From positions 3,473,207 to 3,537,206 of the forward strand of contig JARWKL010000016.1 in assembly GCA_029961685.1 (NCBI GenBank): DNA of 64,000 bases, read 5' to 3'. The stretch comes from Aristolochia californica (Eukaryota > Streptophyta > Magnoliopsida > Piperales > Aristolochiaceae). This document shows, piece by piece, positions 49,433 through 61,700 of this stretch (positions are counted from its first letter, which is position 1; each line of letters starts with the position of its first letter). Made by a program: the position numbers and the translations under genes. The notes beneath the pieces were generated by a model. The model was not told the origin of the DNA. It ran no database searches and worked only from the letters and a program-made list of their open reading frames with translations.

Positions 49433-49929
49433 GTTACCAAGTCTCATATTTTCAATCAAACCTGCGTCCCTCATCCCGAGAAGCTGCAGTAGCTTGCAAG
49501 AAAATAACTTTAATATTGCAATGGAATGAAATGCATTGTAAAGGAGAAATGTTCTTCTTTACCTCTACAACTCAAGCTAGTCTAACCTTTTTCACCCTCT
49601 GCTGCTGGGCGGATCTCCATTTAACAAGGACACTAGCAGATCTAACACCTTTATAGACTAATCTCTTCTTGATTACATTTAATACCTTGTAAGGAAGAAT
49701 GTCCGAGATGTTTCGGAAAAGATCTGGAAAACTACAGAATTGAAATAAGAGAACTATACTAGTTGGGTCTAAGATTTAAGCGTTTGTCTGATAAACTGCA
49801 GAGATACAAAAATAAAAAAATAAAGGACAAAGGTATCCTTCATTTGGCTCATGAGTTGCATATCTAGATGTACAACACAAATTTCAACATCACGTATTAT
49901 CTGGAATGTGTATTACCCTGAAGGGCCCG

Positions 49930-52900
49930 TCAATCATTCTGATCCTCATCAGTCTCTCCCGTACTCTTGGAGCCATCATAACTTGAAAGGAACAAAGCAC
50001 TCTGATTTTTCTGAAGGTACCTGCACAGGAATTATAGAATTTCGATAATGTTAAATTGGTAAGTTCCACACAAATCAGTAGACACTGAAATTAACACATC
50101 TGTCTAAACATTGAGATACTTAATAAAGCATGGTATGGAAAAACACCCAAAAGTTAAAAAAATGATATTATAGTACACTGCAACTAAATCAAACGACTAA
50201 ATGTTAGACAGAACTAAACAAAAGTAAATCAAAAAGGTTTGCAGGCATGTTAAATCCTCTAACATATGAAATACTATAATGGCAAATGAGTCAAGTAGTC
50301 TACAATTAGCTATTCCTAAGAGTGTAGCATATTCCATGGAAGATGTCAAAAGCAGCTAGTAAGAAATTATCCATTGGAATAAAGCTCACGCTCTATATTC
50401 TCTGTTAGCATGATATGTTATCTCAAACAATCAGAAAGTTTTATATATTTATGGGCATTCCACAGCTAATAAGTATACGTATACTTAGAAATAAGAAGCA
50501 AGTTTATAGGACTTAAAAAGTCTACCTAATAAAACACATAAACGAGTAGGAAAAAGAGGGAAACCTTACTTGAGAAAGTCAAGTAACTTCTGTTGCAGCA
50601 GTTTTGATGCTTCCTCCTCCATGTGGACGTAAGCCAATAACTCGGGCAGCTTCACTGCATACAAAAAAGATATCATTTAGCTTCAGATGAACAACAGTTC
50701 ACACACTATCTACAGGTAGAAGTTACAACCATTTTTCTTCTCAAATTGTCAAGCTGTCGAGATTGACTGTAAATAAGAATACTAAGGTGGAAGCTATTAT
50801 GTAGCTTTAAAAATGGACACTTTAACAAACATGACTTAGAAAAATCCTCCATTCAAATTTGACTATTTTAGAACCATTGGTGAAAGACAATGCAATTTTC
50901 TGAACCAAATACATTTCAGGACAAAATTTTTGCTAGCTCCTATCCAAATGCACATGCGAGCATGTAATTTCCATATGAAACACAAATTTGCTTACTCCGT
51001 CCAAAGTGCATTTTTGGAAAATGACAATGTGCTTTCTTGGCAGGTAGGAATTTTGTTACGAGGAATCATTGTAAAGTACGACAGAGAATCAATTCTTATA
51101 ATAATCATTACGATACACTCCTACAATGATTGAGATGTTAATCATGGAAAATTGCCATTAGGAACCTTATTACTTTATCACTCCATTAAGAGTTGAAGCA
51201 CAGCTCATGTCTTGGTTATGCTGCAACTGATGCCATATGGCAATCTAGTTGCAGTTTTCTGGAGAGAATATAGTTTCAACCACTTCAAACTACCCCAAAA
51301 AACATTCATCATCACAGAAAAAGCATTAAAGTAGTACAGAAAGAAGCAGAAAAAACAAACATAAAAGTCACAGATAAGGAACATACCAAATAATCGAAGT
51401 AGATGCTCAGCACCATATATAGTTGATGGAGACACATTATCTGCAACTGCTTCACGATACTGTTGACGTTCCTTTTTATATAGAAGCATTGCAGGCAATG
51501 CCTTGTCAAAGTAACCTCGAAGTCCTTTCAGAATTTCTCCCACGGATTCAGCAATCCTAAACCAACAGTAGAAATAATGACGATGACACTTGTACACTTA
51601 ACAACTTATTGAAGTTTTGGCAAGATCATCTAAATAATTTTAGAAAAGGGTATTTTATTATTTGTGTGGGAAAATGCAGTACATGTACAGCTATGAATAC
51701 AGCATGTACAACATGTGGGAAAATACAGTCCATGTATAGCTGAGAATACAGCATGTGCAGTATGTGGAAAAATACAGTACAGCTATGAATATTTGACTTT
51801 CTTTAGTGATTGTAATTCCTGATTTGTAGGGATTAGATTTTTTATTTGATTCTAATTTGTATCTCCAGGATTAGGTAGTTACCTAACATAGTGACACTAT
51901 GATGTACATATAAATCATTATAATTTGTTTTTCATTAAGTTTTTAATACAATAACCAAGTTCGACTGTCATAGTATCAGAGCTTTAAGTTCATTTTCTAG
52001 TGAAGTCGTCACCAAGTCATGAATTCCAGTATACTTTTTTTCTCTCTAAAATACGTCTTCATTCACTGAAACCAGCGACACTTCAGAAGTTTCTTTAACC
52101 GACAACAACAAGTCTGCCACAACAGGAGAATTGCAAAATATTCGGGCACCATATAGGTTGAACAGGAAAAAATATCTAAAGTGGTCTCAATTGGTCCGCA
52201 CGTTCCTGAAGGGAAGAGGAAAACTGAGTCACCTACTTGGCACCGGTCCCAAACAAGGTGATCCTAAATTTGATGTTTGGAATGAACAAGATTCTTTGGT
52301 GATGTCTTGGTTATGGAACTCTATGTTACCAGAAATCAGTGATACATGTATGTTTTTTAGCACGACCAAAGAGATATGGGAAGCAGTCAACCAGCCCATT
52401 CTAAAGTTCGTGATGCTACATAGATCTATGAGATCAAGACAAAAAATTCAGTTGCTAAACAGGTAAATCAATCAGTCACAAAATATTCAAATTTTTTGAA
52501 GAACCTATGGCAAGAGATGGATCATTGTCAATGCATCCAGATAAAATGCAGTGAAGATGCAACTATCCTTAAGAGGTATGTTGAAAAAGATAGAATTTAC
52601 GAGTTTCTTGCCGAATTAAACATTGAGTTTGATGCCATAAGAGTGCAAATACTTGGAAAAGAGGATTTGCCATCTTTGAATAAGGCAATAGCAATTGCTC
52701 TTGCTGAGGAAGGAAGAAGGGGTATTATGATTGAAACTCTCACAGTAGAGAGTTCAGCGTAGATGTCCAAAATTCTACTATGAAGAGTTATGGCTCTGAG
52801 CAACATCTTGATAAAGGCAGTGGGCAATAGATCTGTCAAGACCATCCAACAAGGACTCTTTGTGGTGTACATATTGCAAAAAATTATGCCATACCAAGGA

Positions 52901-55900
52901 GAAGTGCTGGAAACTCCATGGCAAGCCTCAAACAAGAGGACAGGGACAAGTGCATATGGCAAACACACAGCCAAGGAATGAAGAAAACTTCCCAACAACC
53001 GAATTCAACAGAGAGGAGATTGAAAAATTGGGGACATTAGAGAAGCCGCCTACAACAAGTACTTGTTCTTTGGTGTTCTCAAGTATTTCTCCTCCCTCTT
53101 TTCATGTTTCCTCTACTCATGTTTTTAATACCTCGGATAAGGTCTCTTCCAACTCCTGGGTCATTGACTCAGGAGCTACAAATCTCCTTGTCCCAGCAAT
53201 AGAAAAATAACCATGGCTGACCAGGGGGATGTCTTTTTGAGTTTTTGCCTTACACTTGAATGTCCTCCACATCCCAAAATTATGCACCAATCTTGTGTCA
53301 ATCCAAAAACTCACTGTTGATTCTAATTGCAATGTGTCATTTTATCCCCCTCATTATGTGTTTCAGGAACAGGGTATGCAGAGGATGATTGGACGTGCCA
53401 GGGAGAGAGACGGTCTTTACTATCTTGAAGAATCGAATGGACAACATAGAGTTAAGAGTTTATCACCATTATCATTCCTTTATGAGTTATTTAAATCCAA
53501 TAAAGACGAGATCTAGCTTCAACACCTTCGTCTTGGTCACCTTGTTAGGAATTAGACGCCTTAATTCAATACTAACGAGAGCAATAATAATTGCAGAAGA
53601 AGAAAAAGCAAGCACGAAGAACACAAGATTTATATAGGTTTGCCTCAAGGTGAGACTACGTCCTATCTTCTGCTGCTGCAATATTTCACTATGAAGATGA
53701 AATAGATTACAAGAGAAATCGCACAAACTCATGTTTTTCTCTAACCTCTCTCAGCCACAACTGATGATCCTCCAAGATGATGATAACCCTAACAACAACT
53801 CCCCCAAATATAAAGAGAAAACTAGAGCAACCATAGTACAAGTGTAAAATCCCCAAACTACCTTTAATGAAACAACAATTAATATATCGTGAACCTCAAA
53901 ATTAGGCTCCACAACTAAACAATCATCTTTTAAGGTTCTCAAAATAATGTTTTCTTCATTGTTCAAAGGTTTAGCCATAGACAATTTTCACTATGATGTG
54001 TGTGAACTTGCAAAACACAAACGTGCTTCTTTTCCTATCAGCAATAAAAGAAAGAAGTTCCATCTTTCATTGATTCATAGGGATATTTGGGAACCTTTCA
54101 CTATTGCTAATGTTTCAGGGCCACGATGGTTTGTTTCATTTATTGACGATTGCACTCGTGTGTCTTGGATTTTTTTGTTGAAAAATAAATCTGATGTGAG
54201 TGTGCTAATTCCAACTTTTTATAATATGATCAAAACTCAATTTGATGTTGGGATAAAGATTTTTCGATCTGACAATGCTAAAGACTTTTTCAACCAATCT
54301 CTCTCTTTATTTCCAAGAAAAGGGTACCATACATGAATTTTCTTGTGTTAACACAACCCAACAAAATAGAGTGGCCGAACGCAAGAATGTTCACCTTTTA
54401 GCCATTACAAGGGCTTTCTTGTTTCAAAAAAAATGTCCCAAAACAGTAATGGGGGGAAGCAATTTTAACGACTGCTCATCTTATCAATAGGCTCCCTACA
54501 AGAGTTCTAGATTTCAAAAATCCAATGAGTGTTCTCCAACATTTCTTTCCAGATTTTAATGCATCCATTAATCTTGTCCCAAAAATATTTGGCTACATTG
54601 CATTTGTTCATGTTCATTCTCAAAACAGGAGAAAACTTGACCCTCAAGCTCTTAAATGTGTCTTTGTTGGCTATTCCTACGCAAAAAAAGGGCTACAAAT
54701 GTTATCATCCTCCAACAAGGAAATTCTATGTGTCTGCTGATATTACTTTTGTTGAACAAGATCATTACTTTACTAGTGCCTATCTTTAGGAGGAGAAATA
54801 TTTCATAGAAGATAAAGAGAGGGATTGGTTTCCCCTTGAGTTTCCAACCGTTGTCTGAGAGCCAAACATTCTGCCAAACACCACATCCAAGTCTAACTTG
54901 CACTTAAAGCTGAGCCTCATACATCCAAGTCACAAGGAATGTTACATGGGATGCAAACTCAAAACTCTAATGGTCCATTGCAGGTTTACTCAAGGAAAAG
55001 AGTACCAATCTCTCAACCTGTGCCAGCACAATCATCCGATTCTGCTTTTGGTCATGTCAAGGTAAGTACTCCGCCTGATCATAACATCCCTGAAACACTT
55101 GAACAACAAAATTGTGATGTTCCTATTGCTCTTAGAAAAGGAGTTAGAGCTTGTACCAAGCATCATCTGTATTTGTTCGTATCCTATAAGAATCTTTCTC
55201 CTAACCACAAAGCCTTTCTTACTAGTCTAAATGAAGTTGTTATTCCTAAAACATTATCTGAGGCATTAGAAATGAGAATTGGAAAAATGCTATGAAGATT
55301 GAGATGGAAGCAATTAAGATAAACAAGACTTGGGACTTGGTAAGGCTGCCAAGAGGGAAGAAACTAGTTTGGGTGCTGATGGGTATTCACAATTAAATAC
55401 AATTCAGATGGATATTTGGAAAGGTATAAGGCAAGTTTAGTCGCCAAAGGGTATATTCAAACCACAAACTTTGTGATGCTCCAGAGGACATGATGGTGGA
55501 TAAAAGTTCTTATCAAATACTTGTGGGGAAGCTAATTTATTTGTCACAAACCAGGCCTGATATAGCTTACGCTATAAATGTGGTGATTCAATTTATGCAC
55601 AATCCCAAAGAGTCACATCTCAAAGCAGTGCATAGAATTCTGCAGTACTTGAAGGGTACACCGGGCAAAGGAATCTTGTTTAAGAAAGGAAAAGCAATGA
55701 CTCTTGAAGCCTATACGGATGCGGATTATGTAGTAGAAGATCGACCTCGGAGTATTGCATTTTCTTAGGAGGCAATCTGGTAACTTGGAGAAGCAAAAAA
55801 ACAAAATGTGGTTACAAAGTCCAAGTAGAAGCTGAGTTTAGAGCAATGGCTCTTGCGATTTGTGAACTGCTATGGCTAAAGATAATCTTGGAGGATCTGA

Positions 55901-58741
55901 AAGTTAGGGAAGGTCCAATGAGGTTATATTGTGACGACAAATCAGCCATCAATATTGCACACATCCCAGTACAACATGACCGTACCAAACACATTGAAGT
56001 TGATAAACATGTTATTAAGGAGAAGTTGGATAGTGGCCTAATATGTGTTAGAGTGGTTCCGTCCACTCTTGTAGGCGGTAGCTTTCCGCACCTAACAGAT
56101 CGGTCTGTTGGGTAGTATTGGCTAGGCATTTGACATGGTATCAGAGCTGGGCACGCCACTTCCTGCCTTCGAATCCCGTGAGAGAAGGTCAAGAATGGGC
56201 GGGGTGGGTGTCAGAGTGGTTCCATCCACTCTTGTAAGCGGTAGCTTTCCGCACCCAACATATCGGTCTTTTGGGTGTATTGGCTAGCCGCTGTCATAGT
56301 ATCAGAATTGGGTGCGCCACGTCCCGCGTTCGAATCCCGTGAGAGGCGGTCAAGAATGGGCGGGGTGGGTATCAGAGTGGTTCCGTCCACTCTTGTAGGC
56401 GGTAGCTTTCTGCACCTAATAGATCGGCCTGTTGGGTTGTATTGGCTAGCCACTGTCAATATGTACTCCTTTTGTTCCTACTAGTGATCAACTTGTCGAT
56501 GTACTTACCAAAGGATTGTCTGGTACTGTTTTTCAGAGAATAACAAGCAAGCTTGGAATGGATGATATCCATTCATCAACTTGAGGGGGAAAGTGAGAAA
56601 ATATAGTCTGTGTATAACTGTGAATACAACATGTGCAGCACGTGGGAAAATACAGTCCATGTACAACTGGGAATATTTGACTTTCTCTAGTGATTGTAAT
56701 TCCTGATTTGTAGGGATTATATTTTTTATTTGATTCTGATTTGTATCTCCAAGATTAGGTAGTTCTTATACAATCTGTTGTACATATAAATCAATGTAAT
56801 TCGTTTTTCATTTAGTTTTCAATACAATTACCAAGTTCGACATATTTTGTCAGTTTGACTATTTTCATTTAATGGATCTGCTCATAGTTTATCTCAAATA
56901 CTTGGACAGAAACAGTAATAATTGAAAAATATGATTGAACAAAAAAAATCACTATCGTGAGAAAATGGAGCAGCCATCAGACCAGACAGGAAATCTAGTT
57001 TTCATTCTCCGGACTTGGTTAACTGCTAGGTCATTGGCATGACTTAACCAATGAAGACATGAATACAATAATGATGGTTCATATGTCAAAGAAGAACAGT
57101 ACTCTTTATGAAAAAACAAAAAGAACTATACTCCAGCTGGTCTGTTCAGTTCACACAAAATATTCATTTTCATGTTTTTTAATTACCCAAACAAACCGCA
57201 TTATGCTGTATTAATATAGCTTTTGCAGAAGCAGGACTGAGTATAGAACAGCTCAGTTGGAAGCATAAACTTTGCCAAAGATAAGACTTCATTGTAATAA
57301 TCTTGTCAATAGTCTACTTGTAGAGAGGAGAGTAGTAGAGCCATCTTCAAGCGTAGCATTATAATGAGGTCCACCTGAAGTGAAAGAAAAAAAAACTGAC
57401 AGGGAAAAAAAATTTCAGTGTCTGACCTTTTCTTTCTTTTGTAATTAAATTTACCAGAGTTTGAATAGCAGAAAGCGTTTTTGAAAATGTGGCAGTGCAG
57501 AGAAGACCAGCAGCACCTCCCCTCCCTCTTGCAAGAAAAAGGAAGGGGAAGGAAAGATGCACCCTCCCCCTCCTATCTGCATGAACAGGAGATGGAAGGA
57601 AGGGAAAGGAAGGGTGGCCCCTCTCCCTCTCAACCATATGAATAGAAAAAAGATGGATGAGAGGAGCAACACACTTCTCCTCATTTCTTGCATGGAGGGA
57701 CCCCTTACCCTCGCCTCCCCTTGTGCAAAGAAGGGAAGAGATGTTCTGTTCAAACTAGCGAAGAAAGCTGGTATTTTACCTCCAATTTTTTAGATTTTAG
57801 AACCAGAAAAAGTTCCAATAACCATTAAACCTAGTTTAACCAGCCAGTACAGACAAGTCCAGAGAACACGGCTACACAGTGAGATAATGGTTTTTTTCTT
57901 TTTCAATAACGGAATGATGGTTCTTGCAAATTCAAATAGTTGTAACTTTAGTTCACCAGAATCATATTCATAGAAGAAAGGAGAACCAGAAATGGTATAA
58001 GAAAGAGTCACCATCAAATGAAAAGTAGAATTCGCAACTTCAAGAAAAAAAATAGTCCCTTCTTCTTAATCCTCAAATATCACCAACAGGAAACATAGCT
58101 CTCTCAGGCAGAATGTAACACAGGAACAAGAAATCTATTCAACCATGAAATAACGACAGAGCCAAAAAAGGGGAAGATGTTTAGCTTTCTTCTTAATTAA
58201 AAATGGTGAAAAGGCTTTAAACAAGCAACATAGGTAACAAATAATATAATTTCAAGCATTATATGCCATTTGAAACTCACGTGCCATCTTTCTTCAGCCT
58301 GTAGTCAAGATATTTCTTGAATATCTCATCCACATTTGGTGAGCGTGGGAGTTTAACTAGCTGCAGGATAGAATAATCAAAATTAGTTCTACTTCCAGAA
58401 GACAGAAAATTTTAAATAGTTAAGCAATGATCATGAAATTTTTTACCACCAGATAATGGAGAGATATACACTGCATGGATCATTACTTAATTGCATTCGA
58501 CCCAAGAAAATTTAACCATCTATTTTTCTTTTATGTCATTAAAGCATCTAAATTTGAACGACCGTCTGAAACAGGTAAAGGACTCACTTGCCTATAGTAA
58601 GTGAGACAAAGTGTTTCCCAAATTTAACTACAAGAAGTTCATAATTGTGTGGTTCAACATATTCATATTATATATTTTTTTGAGAAAGTCGTTCCTATTA
58701 AAGCATGAAGGCAAACAGGAACAAAACAAGTATCATTATAA

Positions 58742-58797
<56 letters not shown>

Positions 58798-61700
58798 GAA
58801 AAATGCAAAGCAGCTTTCCATACATTCTTAATATATACACATATATAAACATGTTTAATGAGAAAAATGGGCCTGGTCATCAATAATTGATCTTTTAGAA
58901 TGTGCAGGGGGAGAGAGAGAGAGAGATGAGGCAACTGCACTACCTTACCCAGTTGAGTAACATACTCCCAGTCATCAACAAGCTGTTTTCTGAGGGTCGA
59001 TGGAAACTGGATTTTCACAAGCTTCTCTGTAGATCCTGTATCCTTCTCCTGCCAAAAAATAAAGGAAAACAAAATTAGCGTCAGAAACTTAACAGAGAAT
59101 GTATCCAAGAAAAAGTAACTAGGTGGGATAAATTTGATATTTTCAAAACATAAACATAACTAAGAAAACTAAAGAAATCAGTTCAATAAATAAAAGAGGT
59201 GCAATTAATGGTTACTAGCAACATCATACCTTTACTCTAGAAGGAGGTATCAACTTTGTTAGAATAGTCCTACATAGGTCCAAAATTAGAAAGATCTTGT
59301 CCTGAATACTTAGAAGCCTCAAACTTTGGCTAGTCATTTCAGAATGGAGCTAGCCAACTTTAATAAGTATTGAAGCATACTCTCGTACATGGATCTCCAC
59401 CCAAAAATAATCCACATGTTAGAGTAAAAAAGAAAGCCAACAAGTGAGAGAGTTTTAGAATAGTCACACATATCCAAGATTAGAAAGATTCTATACTTTT
59501 CACCAGGGAAGAAGCCTTTTAACTTTGGCTAGTTATTTTTGGATGGACTGAATCCAATTTTAACAATTTTAAAACCATAACAGCAAATTACTATAAATTT
59601 GAGTGGAAGAAATAGAATAAAGAAGAAACAGGAAAGAGAGAAGAAGAAGAAGAGAAGAAGAAGTGCTGCAGTGTGCGGCACTCTTCTTAGAGGTCAGAAT
59701 TCGACCTCTCTATTTATTAAATTGATCACTTAAGTGAAAATTTCTTAGAGGTCAGAATTCGACCTCTCTATTTATTAAATTGATCGCTTAAGTGAAAATT
59801 TAATACAACATAAATACTTCTCCAAACTCAATTACTTGTATCACCTTGTATATACATGATATAAAACTAAACACAATGTACATCATAAATAGATGAATAT
59901 TCATCTAACACTCGAGAGAAAACCAAGTGTGTAAGATACCCAAAATACCCTTGATACTTACAACTTTAACACTCCCCCTCAAATTGGAGCATATTCATCT
60001 AAAGCCCTGGCTTGTTACAAAAAATCTCATAATCTCATTTTCCAAGAGCTTTGGCAAAAACATAACCAAGTTGATCAGTAGACTTGACATAGGGAGTAAT
60101 CACCGCTGCAGTCATGGTTGTATCTCTAATAAAGTGACAGTCAACCTCCACATGTTTAATCTTGTCATGAAATACATGAACTTGCAATAAATGCAGCTTG
60201 ATTGTCGTAGTACCTAGTCATAACCTCTTTAATAAGGAAGCCTTATTCTTGTAACACAAATTTCACCCACAAATGCTCACTAATTGAATAAAACATTGCT
60301 CTATACTCATCCTCTATAGTGGAATGGGCAACTCCATCTTGCTTTCTGTTTTTCCAACTTACTAAATTGCCTCCAACAAATACACAATATCCAAAGTAGT
60401 TTTTTATCCACTTTAGAACTAGCATAGCCAATATTAGAATACCCTACAATCGATAAATGTCTCTGTTAGGGGTGAGCATCAAGTCGGGTATTCGGGGGAA
60501 TCAAATCCGAAAACCCTAGGTTCAGATCTCTGGTTTCACCCATAGGTTGGGGCGGAGCAAAGAAAAAAATCCACTGAGTTTTGGGTCAAGGACAGGTCTT
60601 CCCAAACCTGACTAGGGGACGAGACAGGGATGTAAAACGGGTTGGAATAGGTTAGGGATAGATCAATTTTACAGGGAGGGGGTGGCAACGGGTCAAGTCA
60701 GGTTTACGGGAACGAGGCGGAGACAGGATTGAGGGGATGATGATCGAGTTGGTGTCGGATTTGACGATTCGGGTTTTTTTGGGTTCGGATTTCAGGGTCG
60801 GATTCAGATTTTGGGAACTCAACCCCAACCCGACCTATGCCCACCCCTAGTCTATGTGGCTCATATAACAACCCTTTTTATTTCCCAATGTAGCTTCTAG
60901 ATGAGGCTTTCTTGGGTGCTCCATAAATTGGATGACCACACTACTACAAAGGTTATATCAGATCTTATATTGGATTCATGTCATATCACTTGTAATTTGT
61001 TATATTCTTCTCGCTTCAACACAATTCTCTTTTCATTATGTTCAAGAAAAAAGAAAGTGTTAGATTCAAGGATCCCATTAATTAACCACCAAAAACACGC
61101 TAAAAAAGACACGTGGAAGAAAGAGAAGAGGAAGAAGAAGGAGAGAGAATTAGATGTAAGAAGAGAGATGGACAAAGAAAGGAAGGAGCTTTAGGGCGAC
61201 TCTTAATCTTGTCCCCCTTCCCCTTGCTTCTATTTATATTTGTCACAAATAAAAAATTACAATATTGCCCATATACATAGGTTGGAATAAGTAATGTAAA
61301 GAAGGGCTGAACTATAAGATAATTACAACTTAACCCCACTAGCTCGACTTCGCTAACAAAAAGAAAGAAACACCTCTTGTAAATACAGAACTAAGGAGAA
61401 AGTAATACTGCAGATGCTTTTGCAAAACAGAGGCTGGGAAAGTTAGAAAGTCCAAATTTGGAAATTCATGATCTTCGGTCAGATTTTAGCAGTTAGTGGT
61501 TAGTGAATTCAAAAAATCCCATTCCCTAGATTTCAAATAAAAAGAAAAAAGACAGAAATTCGTTGTCCATCCTTCAATTGAGGCACATGACAATTAGTAT
61601 TAGTTTAATTAATATTTATAAATAATATATAAAAATTAATTGTATCAAAATTTCAAATGGTAATTTAATGTAAATTAAATTATTTTAAACTAAAAAATAG

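Larger units (their letters stand above)
51665..56842 (+). mobile_element. Copia LTR retrotransposon in an MRG gene intron (degenerate)
   Basis: Opposite orientation to the host gene. 5' LTR 51665-51971; primer site TAGTATCAGAGC at 51972-51983; gag (52131-52762, YLKWSQLVRTFLKG, DVWNEQDSLVMSWLW); zinc knuckle CTYCKKLCHTKEKC (about 52863-52904); protease SWVIDSGATNL (about 53155); pre-integrase with DGLYYLEES; integrase FIDDCTRVSWIFLL and FRSDNAKDFF (53947-54336); integrase C-terminus LKCVFVGYSYAKKG; RT start (55160-55400). The RT core with YVDD is deleted. RNase H follows (KLIYLSQTRPDIAYAI, EAYTDADYV, then DQLVDVLTKGL after the TRIM), then the polypurine tract TTGAGGGGGAAAG (56581-56593) and 3' LTR 56594-56842. 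It carries an interrupting insertion at 53544-53937 and the TRIM at 56046-56458. No target duplication confirmed. Confidence 0.92.
59686..60940 (-). mobile_element. Copia 3' end remnant (RNase H, polypurine tract, LTR)
   Basis: On the minus strand: a piece with EHPRKPHLEATLG (about 60920-60870), then, beyond a nested MITE, VGYSNIGYAS, NYFGYCVFVGGNLVSWKN and EDEYRAMFYSISEHLWVKFV (60431-60243). A degenerate RNase H tail, the polypurine tract (complement of ctccccctcaaattgg, from 59972) and an LTR-like segment (59971 leftward, TGTTAAAGTTG start) follow. The left limit of the LTR is uncertain. Non-functional. Confidence 0.75.

Noticed and set aside
58611..58886. 91-codon frame with repeated Arg-Glu
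   Set aside because: Translation of the GA microsatellite within an MRG intron.
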